Below are positions 43,029-52,108 of a DNA stretch of 63,576 nt, piece after piece; the first letter of the stretch is position 1; every line of letters starts with the position of its first letter. Both the position numbers and the translations under genes were made by a program. The notes beneath the pieces are model-generated. The model ran no database searches. It was not told the origin of the DNA and saw nothing but the letters and a program-made list of their open reading frames with translations. Origin of the DNA: CAWBCI01 sp963787195 (lineage in GTDB: Bacteria > Bacteroidota > Bacteroidia > Bacteroidales > JAGOPY01). The stretch is taken from NCBI GenBank assembly GCA_963787195.1, contig CAWBCI010000064.1, positions 1 through 63,576 of the forward strand. Reading direction: 5' to 3'.

Positions 43029-44568
43029 ATGAAAGTAAAATTTATTTTAAGCTTTCTTTTTATAATCCTTACCAGGGCTGGAACCAGCCAGCCCTGGTAT
43101 TTTAATAATATTTATAATCCCAACAATACATGGGCTTCTGGCTTAAGTATAATTGCTACCAATGATGGGTATTTCGGATGTGCTATTTCAAATGACAGTA
43201 TTTCACATTATTATTATAATACCTGTTTTTTTAAATTGAATTTTCTAGGCGAAATAGAATTCTGGAAAAGTTACGGGCAATATGGGTTTGATTATTACCC
43301 AGGTTATTACGGTTCACTCACTGTTGACAATAATAATAACTTTGCCTTATTCGGTTCTATTCATGATTTCACAAGTGGCTTATCTCATTCGAAGTTTTAT
43401 CTCTTTGATATTAACGGAGATACGATATTTACAAAAGATTTTTACAGTTTGTCAGGTCAATATTTCATTGGCAGGGTATGTTCGGCTACAAATGATGGAG
43501 GATATATATTGTTAGGAGAACAATATATTGGAAATTATCAAAGTGACTTCTTGCTTATTAAAATTGACAGTGCCGGAAATGAAATATGGCGGAAACTTAT
43601 TGGAACAGATTTGGATGATTATGCAACTAGTATTATACAGACATTGGATTCAGGATTTATACTTGGGGGCAGGAATAAAATACCTGCACACGATGAATCT
43701 TACGATCCACTTGTTATAAAGACCGACAGCCAGGGAAATTATGAATGGTCACTTGATTTGGGGGGGCCTTATATGGACGATAAAGCAATGCTTTGCCTTA
43801 CACCCGACAGTTGTATAATGATACTTACAGCTTATGCTGATTCGATGTATACCCCGGAATATGCTTATCCACGGATTGAATTTGATTAAAGTTGATATTG
43901 AAGGGAATATTATTTGGAATAAAAAGTATGGAGCCATCAAAGCCGAAAATTTTGATTTCCAATATTATAACATTAGATAATGGTGATTATTTGGCATGTG
44001 GATATGCAAGGTATTCCACTTATTTAGACTCCTGCCGGCTGGCTTTTCCGGTTTAATTCAGATAGGAGATAGTTTATGGTACAGGGAATATTATTATTAT
44101 CCTGAAGATCCGGTTTATGGAATAAACTATTTGTATGATGTGTCACAGGCTGAAGATGGCGGGTTTATTACTGTTGGTCAGGCACACACGCTCGACCCTC
44201 CCGATAACACTCAAAAAATGTGGGTATTAAAAGTTGATAGTGTTGGCTGCGAAATTTCAGGCTGTTGGGTGGGGATAGATGAAGCAAGTCAAAATCCCGG
44301 ATCGGATATTCTGGCAAAAGGAGAGTTAAGCATTTGGCCAAACCCGGCAAAGGATTGGATAAGCTTGCGCTTTCCGGGAAACATCCCGGATGAAAAAGCA
44401 GAATTGAAGATATATAATCTGATTGGAAAGCAAATCCTGAAAAAATCAATCTTCATACAAAATTCCTCTGCTTCTTTAAATATATCCGGCTTAATTCCGG
44501 GGATTTATATTGTTTTTTGTAAGGATGAAAAAGGGATGGAGAGGAAAGGGAAGATGGTGGTGCATTGA
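43029..44568 (+). pseudogene. Frameshifted T9SS cargo protein, paralogue A
   Basis: Begins MKVKFILSFLFIILTRAGTSQ (signal peptide) at 43029. A 287-residue beta-propeller-like region with regularly spaced D-(x)-G motifs (NDGYFGCA, DGGYILLGEQ, SGFILGG) follows, to a stop at 43889. Comparison with paralogue B shows that the frame is lost near 43880 by a net one-base insertion, with further small indels between 43930 and 44050. The family sequence resumes at about 44050 and ends with a T9SS type A sorting domain (WPNPAKDWISLRF to GLIPGIYIVFCKDEKGMERKGKMVVH). Intact length would be about 510 aa. Real decay or sequencing error are both possible. Confidence 0.75.
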
Positions 44569-44749
44569 ACCCGGCCCCCTTCCCCCGGCCCCTTCCCCCA
44601 AACGGTGGAAGGGGAGAGCGGAATTCATTGAGCATATAGCATTGAACAGATAACATATAACAATTTGAAAGTTGATAATTAGCAAGCCAAAGCGGTAAAA
44701 TCCTGATCACTAAATAACATTCAGATATCCTGTCTGAAATACTAATTTT

Positions 44750-46287
44750 ATGAAAGTAAAATTTATTTTAATTTTTCTTTTTATAATCCTTACCAGGGCT
44801 GGAACCAGCCAGCCCTGGTATTTTAATAATATTTATAACCCCAACAATACATGGGCTGGGGGCTTAAGCATAATTGCTACCAATGATGGGTATTTTGGAT
44901 GTGCAATCTCCAGCGATAGTATTTCTAATTATTATTATAATATTTGCCCTTTCCGGATAAGTTTCGATGGAGAATTAATTAGCTGGAAAAGTTACGGTAA
45001 ACCAGGTTTCGATTATTATCCCGGCTATTATGGTTCGCTTATTGAAACAAATGATAGCTGTTTCGCTTCTTTCGGTTCGGAAGTTGATCTATCAATTGGT
45101 CTATCTCACGGATTGTTATCTAAAATTAGATTCCCAGGTTGATACTTTGTTTAGCAAAGTGTTTTCAAGTGATACATATAATAATTTCGTAGGAAGAACT
45201 TGCACACAAACAATTGACGGAGGATATGCCTTATTAGCTGAAGTCTCCCAATGGTCTGGTTATAGTGATTTAGTAATTATCAAAACCGATGCACAAGCGA
45301 ATGAAATTTGGCGTTCTCAGCTTGGAACAGATGTAGATAATTGGGGGATAAGTATTGTTACAAACCTGGGATACAGGATTTGTAATTGGTGGATGGAGCT
45401 ATATTCCAGGTCAAGATGTGACCCAAGACCCACTTGTTATCAAGACCGACGGCCAGGGAAATTTTGAATGGTCACTTGATTTAGGGGGCCCATATATGGA
45501 CGATAAGGCTAAATTATGCCTTACACCCGATAGTTGCATAATGATACTTACAGCCTATGCTGATTCAATGTGGACTCCTCATTTTGGTTATACCCGGATA
45601 GAAATTTCAAAAGTTGATATTGAAGGTAATATTATCTGGAATAAAAAGTATGGAGCATCAAGGCCTGAAAATTTTGTTTCGAAGATTATTTTGTTAGATA
45701 ATGGAGATTATTTGGCTTGTGGATATACTTTGTACAGCGCTTATCTGGATCCTGCCGGTTGGTTGTTGCGAATAAATTCAGAAGGAGATAGTCTATGGTA
45801 CAGGGAATATTATTATTATCCTGAAGGCCCAGATTATGGATCAAATTATCTTTATGATGTGTCACAAGCTGAAGATGGCGGGTTTATTGCTGTAGGTCAA
45901 TCATTTACCTTTTACCCCCCTAATAATACCCAAAAAATGTGGGCTTTAAAAGTTGATAGTGTAGGCTGCGAAATTTCCGGCTGCTGGGTGGGGATAGATG
46001 AAGCAAGTCAAAATCCCGGACCGGATATTTTAGCAACAGGAGAGTTAAGCATTTGGCCAAACCCGGCACAAGACTGGGTTAGCTTGCGCTTCCTCGAAAA
46101 CATCCCGGATGAAAAAGCTGAATTGAGGATATATAATCTGATTGGAAAGCAAATCCTGAATAAATCAATCTTCATACAAAATTCCTCTGCTTCTTTAAAT
46201 ATATCCGGTTTAATTCCGGGGATTTATATTGTTTTTTGTAAGGATGAAAAAGGGATGGAGAGGAAAGGGAAGATGGTGGTTCATTGA
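44750..46287 (+). pseudogene. Frameshifted T9SS cargo protein, paralogue B
   Basis: A tandem copy of the preceding gene, starting with the same bases from 10 bp upstream of the ATG. It is readable only in three frames: 44750-45142 (signal peptide MKVKFILIFLFIILTRAGTSQ), 45030-45467 and 45355-46287. Frame changes fall near 45110-45125 and 45360-45375. The last segment is intact and carries DGGFIAVGQSF repeats and the T9SS type A sorting domain (WPNPAQDWVSLRF to VVH). The protein would be secreted by T9SS and anchored or released. The two copies are broken at different places, so together they still cover the whole family sequence. Confidence 0.75.
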
Positions 46288-46380
46288 TAAATCATTAGGC
46301 TTGCTTATATAAGTCATAATTCTATAAAAGTGTCGCACTGTCGCATATAAAATGTGCAACAGGGCAACACTTGCAACATT

Positions 46381-46550
46381 CTAAAACGGATTTTCCTTAT
46401 CGTGCTTTTTTATCCACCTACGAACTGTTGAGTAGTCTACTCCTGTTCCCTCCTCGATTTGCCTTAACGATTGACCCTCATCATTTAGCTTAAAGACTTT
46501 TTGCTTTGTTTCTTCGCCATAACTCTTGCTTTCAAAGCAATGCATCCCAT
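46381..46550 (-). mobile_element. Remnant of an IS1-like transposase N-terminal HTH
   Basis: Within the 82-aa minus-strand frame, the residues after position 30 (CFESKSYGEETKQKVFKL, SLRQIEEGTGVDYSTVRRWIKKH) form a helix-turn-helix like the InsA part of IS1-family transposases. The first 30 residues of that frame merely read the FAD-dehydrogenase gene in the wrong frame, so only about 150 bp are transposase-derived. No catalytic domain or terminal repeat follows downstream, so it is a small dead fragment. Confidence 0.45.
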
Positions 46551-46924
46551 AATATCTCCACCGGATGGTATGCTTTTCTTCCGGTTCCGTCTTTGATCTG
46601 ATGCCGGCAACTTGTTCCCGGTGCGACAATTTTTACCTCGCTGCCGGTTTTTCTGATTTCCGGAAAAAGTACCAGTTCCCCCACTTTTTGAGATAATTCG
46701 TAATGCTCTTTTTCAAAGCCAAATGAACCGGCCATCCCACAACAGCCCGACTTAATCTCTTCCACTTCATAATTTACCGGGTATGCTAAGCATCTTTCGG
46801 GTGGGAAGGGTGGAAGCCAGGGATTTTTGGTGACAATGCCCGTGCAGTTTAATTTGTAATGCATCCCTGGTAAACTGATCAGAACTGATATTACCGGCAT
46901 CAAATTCTTTAGCAATAAATTCAT
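46532..46924 (-). CDS. FAD/Fe-S dehydrogenase, C-terminal part (frame 3)
   Basis: From about residue 48 of this frame (YPVNYEVEEIKSGCCGMAGSFGFEKEHYELSQ) it continues the Fe-S oxidoreductase domain of the upstream parts: CCG cysteine motif, then GTSCRHQIKDGTGRKAYHPVEILWDALL, a normal family C-terminus. The first residues of the frame are out of register. Reading frame 2 passes into this one if one G is removed at about 46778-46781 (CCCGGTAAAT), giving SIPVNYEVEE. The CCG motif typically binds a non-cubane or 4Fe-4S cluster in this group. Confidence 0.75.
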   Translation of the reverse strand: MNLLLKNLMPVISVLISLPGMHYKLNCTGIVTKNPWLPPFPPERCLAYPVNYEVEEIKSGCCGMAGSFGFEKEHYELSQKVGELVLFPEIRKTGSEVKIVAPGTSCRHQIKDGTGRKAYHPVEILWDALL

Positions 46925-48857
46925 CCACCATATAACAATTGGCGGCCAGCTTTTTTGTGTCCTCTTTCAGTTCGGGCCCTGTCAAATCAAGATATTCATC
47001 CCTGAAAGTGAGGATGGCCGAAGGCTCTATTCCAAGAAGGGGTATGTCTTTGGAAATCATTTCCCTGAGTATCAAAACGTTCTTTATTGCAATATCCTTC
47101 GCCTTACGCACAAGGCCCTTGGATAAGAAAGTCCGGCCGCTTTCCAGGTGCATCGGGATGATCACTTCATAACCTAATCTGTTCAGCAACTTTACGGTGG
47201 TGATGCCTATATGGGTATCATTGAATTCAGTGAATTCATCGGCAAAAAGGTATACCTTTTTTCTGAATGGCATGCTGCCCGACTGCTGCCTGTATCTCCT
47301 GTTCCACATGGTGAAGCGGGTAGGGGCAAGCAGGGGCATGCTTCTCTCTGTCGCGAATCCTAATGACTTTTTGAATAAGTCCGAAAGGCCCGGATTCGAC
47401 ATAAAGAAATTATAAATTCCGGGAGCTATGCTGCCCAGGCGGTTCAAGGTTGAAATATTTGCAATAGCCTGGGTCCTCAGCGGAATACTATGGGCATCAT
47501 AATAATGCTGCAGGAATTCAGCCTTATATTTGGCCATGTCAACACTTGAAGGACATTCCGATTTACATCCCTTGCACGACAGGCAAAGGTCCAGCACATC
47601 ATAAATCTCCTTATGGTCGAAAGGATTTTGTTTATCGGAATTTGTAAGATAATCCCTGAGTATATTAGCCCGGGCCCTGGTAGTCGTGTTCTCATCACGG
47701 GAAGCCATATAACTCGGGCACATGGTACCTCCGATAATCTCCGTTTTACGGCAGTCGCCCGATCCGTTGCATTTTTCTATGGCCCTCAAAAATCCCTGGT
47801 CTTTGGAAAAATCAAACACGGTTTCCAGCTTTCTCTCCGGCTTTCCGGGCTCGTAGCGCAGCGAGGTATTCATTACCGGGGTGGCGGTAATTTTGCCGGG
47901 ATTGAAAATGCCTTGAGGGTCCCAGGTTTTTTTTAGTCTTTCAAGTAAACGGTAATTATGATCTCCTAGGATAATAGGTATGAATTCACCTCTGAGCCGC
48001 CCGTCGCCATGCTCGCCGCTCAGCGATCCTTTGTATTTTTTGACAAGCCTGGCCGTTTCAAGTCCAACGGTCCTGAATAGTTCAACATCTTTGGGGTCTT
48101 TCAGGTTCAATATGGGCCGGAGGTGCAACTCACCCGTGGCAATATGGGCGTAATAAACACAGGAAAGATTGTGTCCGGCCAGCATCTCATCAAGTTCGGC
48201 GATAAAATCGGGAAGCCTGGTGGGCAGTATGGCTGTGTCCTCTATAACTGCAACAGGTTTTGCATCTCCGGGAAGGTTTGATAAGACACCCAATCCGGCT
48301 TTACGGAGGTTCCAGACTTTCCGTATATCGTCGCCATCCACCATGGGAAAATGATAGCCAAGGCCGGCAGCCCGCATTTCTGTTTCCATAGCTTTGGCCG
48401 ATTGCAGGATCTCCTCCCGGGTTTCAAATGCAAATTCAACGATCAGAATAGCAAATGGGTCACCTTCTACGAAAAAGCGGTTTTTATTTTGCTCTATATT
48501 GTCTTTGGTCAGGTCAAGCACTGTCTTGTCCATCAGCTCTATGGCCACAGGATTATGTTTCAGGGCAAGAAGGTTGCCTTTGAAGGCGTCCTGCAGGGAA
48601 TTGAAATGTATACAAACCAGGGCCTTTTCTTTGGGAGGAAGTGGGACGAGATTCAGCTTGATCTCGGTTGTAAATGCCAGGGTGCCTTCCGAACCGGCAA
48701 GCAATCTGCAGAAATTGAAGGGTTCGGCACCAGGGGTAAAAGCTTCGGATTCCAGGAGCAAATCAAGGGCATAACCTGTATTTCGCCTTTCAATTTCTTT
48801 GTCAGGGTATTCTTTCCGGATCTCTTCCTGGTTGACAGTAGTCTGATAATATATCAT
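46767..48857 (-). CDS. FAD/Fe-S dehydrogenase, central part (GlcD/YdiJ type; D-2-hydroxyacid oxidation)
   Basis: 696 aa holding the FAD-oxidase C-terminal domain (LLAGSEGTLAFTTEIKLNLVPLP, AHIATGELHLRPILNL, SGEHGDGRLRGEF) and two ferredoxin-type clusters (CNGSGDCRK/GTMCPSY and CLSCKGCKSECPSS). Its first residues after YYQTTVNQEE match the continuation of the 48802-49473 frame, and its last residues give way to the third frame at about 46780. With all three parts the protein is about 980 aa, the length of YdiJ-like D-2-hydroxyglutarate dehydrogenases. Its neighbour is a DUF1338/HglS-like gene, which makes D-2-hydroxyglutarate a plausible substrate; D-lactate or glycolate are alternatives. Confidence 0.8.
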   Translation of the reverse strand: MIYYQTTVNQEEIRKEYPDKEIERRNTGYALDLLLESEAFTPGAEPFNFCRLLAGSEGTLAFTTEIKLNLVPLPPKEKALVCIHFNSLQDAFKGNLLALKHNPVAIELMDKTVLDLTKDNIEQNKNRFFVEGDPFAILIVEFAFETREEILQSAKAMETEMRAAGLGYHFPMVDGDDIRKVWNLRKAGLGVLSNLPGDAKPVAVIEDTAILPTRLPDFIAELDEMLAGHNLSCVYYAHIATGELHLRPILNLKDPKDVELFRTVGLETARLVKKYKGSLSGEHGDGRLRGEFIPIILGDHNYRLLERLKKTWDPQGIFNPGKITATPVMNTSLRYEPGKPERKLETVFDFSKDQGFLRAIEKCNGSGDCRKTEIIGGTMCPSYMASRDENTTTRARANILRDYLTNSDKQNPFDHKEIYDVLDLCLSCKGCKSECPSSVDMAKYKAEFLQHYYDAHSIPLRTQAIANISTLNRLGSIAPGIYNFFMSNPGLSDLFKKSLGFATERSMPLLAPTRFTMWNRRYRQQSGSMPFRKKVYLFADEFTEFNDTHIGITTVKLLNRLGYEVIIPMHLESGRTFLSKGLVRKAKDIAIKNVLILREMISKDIPLLGIEPSAILTFRDEYLDLTGPELKEDTKKLAANCYMVDEFIAKEFDAGNISSDQFTRDALQIKLHGHCHQKSLASTLPTRKMLSIPGKL

Positions 48858-49473
48858 TCAGGTCCTGATATAATCTGTTTTCCAGCTTGTCCCCCTTACA
48901 TTTTTCCCGGAATTCATCCGCAGACAAGGGACCGAAAATAGCTTCCGTTCCGTCAGAAAGGATGGCATTCAGTGAAATAGTATGGTTTCGTGTACTTCCA
49001 TAGACAAGAGAATGTGCTCCGCAGGAATTATTCCCCACCATCCCGCCTATCATGCAGCGTGATGAAGTAGAGGTCTCCGGACCGAAGAACAGGCCGTATT
49101 TTGCTACTTCTATATTCAGTTCATCCAGAACTACACCCGGCTCCACTCTCACCCAATGCTCTTCCTTATTGATTTCGAGTATGCGGGTAAAATATTTGGA
49201 AATATCTACCACTATACCTCCGCCTACCACCTGTCCTGCAAGGGAAGTGCCGGCGGCACGCGGGATCAGGCTAGTTTGGTTATCCGAGGCGAAGCGGATC
49301 AGTTTCTTCAGATCCTCTATGGTCTTCGGACGGGTCACCGCCAAAGGCATCTGACGATAGGCTGATGCATCCGTTGCATGCTGCACTCTGGAACTATGAC
49401 TTGTAAGTATATCCCCTTCGAATTCCTTTTTCAGTGATTCCAGTTTGATGATGAGCTCAGCTTCTGTCGACAT
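48802..49473 (-). CDS. FAD/Fe-S dehydrogenase, N-terminal part (FAD-binding domain)
   Basis: 223 aa. PCMH-type FAD-binding domain: RPKTIEDLKKLIRFA, PRAAGTSLAGQVVGGGIVVDISKYF, RVEPGVVLDELN, ETSTSSRCMIGGMVGNNSCGAHSLVYG. After LYQDLNDI the frame diverges from the family and ends; the family sequence resumes in the next frame at YYQTTVNQEEIRKEYP. The break lies in an AT dinucleotide run at about 48845-48855, where loss of one AT unit (or gain of one base) would explain it. Starts 5 bp downstream of the DUF1338 gene. Confidence 0.8.
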   Translation of the reverse strand: MSTEAELIIKLESLKKEFEGDILTSHSSRVQHATDASAYRQMPLAVTRPKTIEDLKKLIRFASDNQTSLIPRAAGTSLAGQVVGGGIVVDISKYFTRILEINKEEHWVRVEPGVVLDELNIEVAKYGLFFGPETSTSSRCMIGGMVGNNSCGAHSLVYGSTRNHTISLNAILSDGTEAIFGPLSADEFREKCKGDKLENRLYQDLNDILSDYCQPGRDPERIP

Positions 49474-49478
49474 TAATT

Positions 49479-50300
49479 CTAATTTTTGGAATTCTTTTTA
49501 TAAAAATCAGTGCTTTCAAATATTTTATCTGCCGATTTGGCAATAAATCCTGAATAGATTTTTCCGTTCGTATCGGGATATCTTCTTGCAAATTCATAAT
49601 AGCAGCCAGGGATTTCGAATTTACCTTCTTCAAAATCTACTTCAAGCATCCCTGATCTTATACTTGACTGTTCCAATAATTCAGCCGGATTACCCTTGAT
49701 CTCCCCACCCGAATCATTGATAAGAAAACCATTGCTTTTCAGTAACTCATTTACTTTTTCAATGGAATTATACTTCTTCAGATGATTTACACTTACTGTA
49801 AAATGATTGGCACGGAAACCGAAAACGTAGACCCAGGCTGCGTATTCCGATTCTTCTCTAAGTTTTTTATAAACTTCGAAAGAAGGTTTGCCCCAGCAAT
49901 TTCCGCTATAAATTAAATCATCTGAAATCAATTTTTCTTCCGGTATTTTGTCAATGATTTTATGAATTGTATTTTGAAGAAAAGGACTGAATTTTTCAAG
50001 CAATAGTTCACTAATGAAAACCCTTGGGGCATCTGTTTTCCCGGGATGTTCGAAATGTTTGGCATAGAGTTTTTTCTCTTCGAAATGATATTCTCCCTTT
50101 TCTTCATAACCTAAAGAAATGAAAACCCTGGCTAATACCTCAATATTGATTTTCGGATCTTTATAGGTTCGAAAGGCAATATGGTCGTTTATAACGCTTT
50201 CACCTTCATTAATAAATAGATTATATACTTTTTGCACGGCCGGATTTTGCCGGGTGTATTCCTGCCAGAGCTCATCAAATATGTTATTTAAATCTGCCAT
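49479..50300 (-). CDS. DUF1338 protein, 2-oxoadipate dioxygenase/decarboxylase (HglS)-like
   Basis: 273 aa. The vicinal-oxygen-chelate-like fold of DUF1338 is recognised by VINDHIAFRTY (His40, Arg44), RANHFTVSVNH (His166) and CYYEFARRY (Glu236). These correspond to the two His and one Glu Fe(II) ligands and the substrate Arg known in HglS. HglS converts 2-oxoadipate to D-2-hydroxyglutarate in lysine catabolism. The gene is 5 bp upstream of a YdiJ-like dehydrogenase and 3 bp downstream of a lipoate ligase, so a 2-oxoadipate to 2-oxoglutarate pathway is a reasonable inference. It is shorter than the Pseudomonas enzyme (about 460 aa), so the exact substrate may differ. Confidence 0.78.
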   Translation of the reverse strand: MADLNNIFDELWQEYTRQNPAVQKVYNLFINEGESVINDHIAFRTYKDPKINIEVLARVFISLGYEEKGEYHFEEKKLYAKHFEHPGKTDAPRVFISELLLEKFSPFLQNTIHKIIDKIPEEKLISDDLIYSGNCWGKPSFEVYKKLREESEYAAWVYVFGFRANHFTVSVNHLKKYNSIEKVNELLKSNGFLINDSGGEIKGNPAELLEQSSIRSGMLEVDFEEGKFEIPGCYYEFARRYPDTNGKIYSGFIAKSADKIFESTDFYKKNSKN

Positions 50301-50303
50301 AAT

Positions 50304-51278
50304 TTAAAAGAATTTAGAAGTTAAATCCGGGATGGAAATTCCCGGAATATATTGTACTAATTCGGTGTTTTGTAATGTTTTATAAATTACCGGGTACTGA
50401 TGGGTTTTTCCTTTTATTTGATTTTCAAGGGATGATAAACTGAAATCAGAACCGGATTTTTTTATGAGTATATTCTGAATCAAGCCTTTGCTTGCAGATA
50501 ATTCAATCAAATAATCATCATTATTTATGCTGAATTTATTTGTATAACTATAATCAGGGGAATAGCCGTAATTCCATTCCCAGGTCCCATACCTGCTTTT
50601 AGCCAGTTCATTTATTCCTTTCACATCAGAGGCATTGAATACATAGATTTCAGCATTAAATAATTTTCTGATATATTCAATTAATTCGGATATAAAATTT
50701 TCTATGGAATAATTTTCCGGAAAATAACTTTGCAGGTTGCAAACATGGCTCCGTATGGACCTGACTGCTTTATCCCTGTAAGTTCCGCTGCTTGCTTTTA
50801 CGGCCTCTTTAAGATTTTCAATATTTGAGTTGAATAATAGGGTTCCGTGATGTACTATTTTATTCCGGAAGACATGGGCCGAATTACCTGAGAACTTATT
50901 TCCATTGATAACCAGATTACTTTTTCCCTCAAATTCCGCATTAATTCCGTGTTGCTTGAGGAATCCCAGGACAGGGGCGGTATATTTACGGTAGTCCACC
51001 AGTTTGTCTTTTTCTCCATAAACAATGAAAGAGTAATTTATGTTCCCGGGATCATGATAAACAGCGCCCCCGCCACTGATTCGCCTAATGACTGGGATTT
51101 TATTTTCAAAGGCAAAGCGGGCATTTACCTCCGCCGCCAGGTTTTGATGCTTTCCTATGACTATGCAGGGATTATTTTGCCATAACATAAAGACATCATG
51201 CCTGAAATTTTTCAGTACGTACTCTTCAGCCGCAATATTGAAGTAGGGATCCCGTTCAGTCCTAAGCAAACACAACAT
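50304..51278 (-). CDS. lplA: Lipoate-protein ligase A
   Basis: 324 aa with catalytic domain motifs WQNNPCIVIGKHQN, RRISGGGAVYHD (65-76), and adenylate-handling Lys128 in NGNKFSGNSA; C-terminal accessory domain from about 240. It activates free lipoate with ATP and attaches it to E2 or GcvH lysines. It heads a tight three-gene operon with the DUF1338 and FAD dehydrogenase genes. A TAGCTTTG -7 box lies 22 bp upstream (51300-51307), supporting the ATG at 51278. Confidence 0.92.
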   Translation of the reverse strand: MLCLLRTERDPYFNIAAEEYVLKNFRHDVFMLWQNNPCIVIGKHQNLAAEVNARFAFENKIPVIRRISGGGAVYHDPGNINYSFIVYGEKDKLVDYRKYTAPVLGFLKQHGINAEFEGKSNLVINGNKFSGNSAHVFRNKIVHHGTLLFNSNIENLKEAVKASSGTYRDKAVRSIRSHVCNLQSYFPENYSIENFISELIEYIRKLFNAEIYVFNASDVKGINELAKSRYGTWEWNYGYSPDYSYTNKFSINNDDYLIELSASKGLIQNILIKKSGSDFSLSSLENQIKGKTHQYPVIYKTLQNTELVQYIPGISIPDLTSKFF

Positions 51279-51299
51279 AATTAATCAGGATTTCTATCA

Positions 51300-51307
51300 C
51301 AAAGCTA
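51300..51307 (-). promoter_or_regulatory. Predicted -7 promoter box (TAGCTTTG) for lplA-DUF1338-FAD dehydrogenase
   Basis: Perfect TAnnTTTG on the minus strand, 22 bp upstream of the lplA start. Confidence 0.55.
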
Positions 51308-51376
51308 AGCTAAATAGGGGAATTGATAATCATCCTAAGTCTGGCTAATTTCGTTTCTTTGTATTCATAAATCTGA

Positions 51377-51976
51377 ATGATGAAAAAATTATCCAATCTC
51401 TTTCTCATTTTCTTATTTCTTGGATTCGCTTCCTGCGATATCCTGAAACAAACTTCTGAAATGAGCCGCCTGACTAAATGCGAGTTCCGCCTCGAATCGG
51501 TTCAGAACATGACCCTTGGGGGCGTAAATATCCAGGACAAAAAATCATACAGCGACCTGAATTTAATGGATATAGCCCGGATTGGAAGCGTGATGGCCGG
51601 AGGGACACTCCCTTTGAATTTCACCCTGAACGTGCAGGGCAGGAACCCCAATCAGGGCCTGGCAGCCATGAACCGCTTCGAATGGATCCTCTATATAGAT
51701 GATATTGAAATGACCAGCGGTGTTTTGAATAACCGGGTTGAAATACCTCCGAATAGCGGAACTACTATAATTCCCCTTGGGATTAGTATAGACCTGATGA
51801 AGGCTTTATCCGGTAAATCAGGTAACGCCCTCCTTAACTTTGCCTTCAACCTCACGGGCCATGGAACAGCACCCAGTCGTGTGATGCTGAAAGCCAAACC
51901 CACTATTATGGTCAAGGGGCGGGCTGTGGAATATCCCGGGTATATCCGGATTAAGCAGGACTTTAGCTCGAGCTAG
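51377..51976 (+). CDS. LEA type 2-like (WHy) lipoprotein
   Basis: 199 aa. Lipobox Cys20 (LGFASC) followed by a beta-sandwich with CEFRLESVQNMTLGGVNIQ, LNFTLNVQGRNPNQ and FEWILYIDDIEMTSG, the layout of the water-stress/hypersensitive-response (LEA-2, NDR1-like) domain. Such lipoproteins are common in Bacteroidota; their role is not established. Its TAG stop shares the tetranucleotide CTAG (51973-51976) with the stop that would end the frame-corrected aconitase-like gene on the other strand. Confidence 0.75.
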   Translation: MMKKLSNLFLIFLFLGFASCDILKQTSEMSRLTKCEFRLESVQNMTLGGVNIQDKKSYSDLNLMDIARIGSVMAGGTLPLNFTLNVQGRNPNQGLAAMNRFEWILYIDDIEMTSGVLNNRVEIPPNSGTTIIPLGISIDLMKALSGKSGNALLNFAFNLTGHGTAPSRVMLKAKPTIMVKGRAVEYPGYIRIKQDFSSS

Positions 51977-52108
51977 GCAAGCAAGCCACCCTTCTTATAA
52001 ATCTCCAGTTGCACTTCGTAAAATTTGCCTATTGAAGCTGATTTTCCGTTTTTCAGGTTGGTGATCATTCCGTTTACATAATCCACCCGGATCTTATCAC
52101 CGTCATTC
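51973..52108 (-). pseudogene. Out-of-frame C-terminal tail of the aconitase-like enzyme
   Basis: On the minus strand, just past the frame end, the other frame reads LNDGDKIRVDYVNGMITNLK and ends YEVQLEIYKKGGLLA. This is the typical C-terminus of LeuD/aconitase swivel domains (G-L-(x)-DGD-(x)-V-D to E-I-(x)4-GGLL). Removing one T of the coding-strand TT (52109-52110) joins the frames. Confidence 0.8.
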
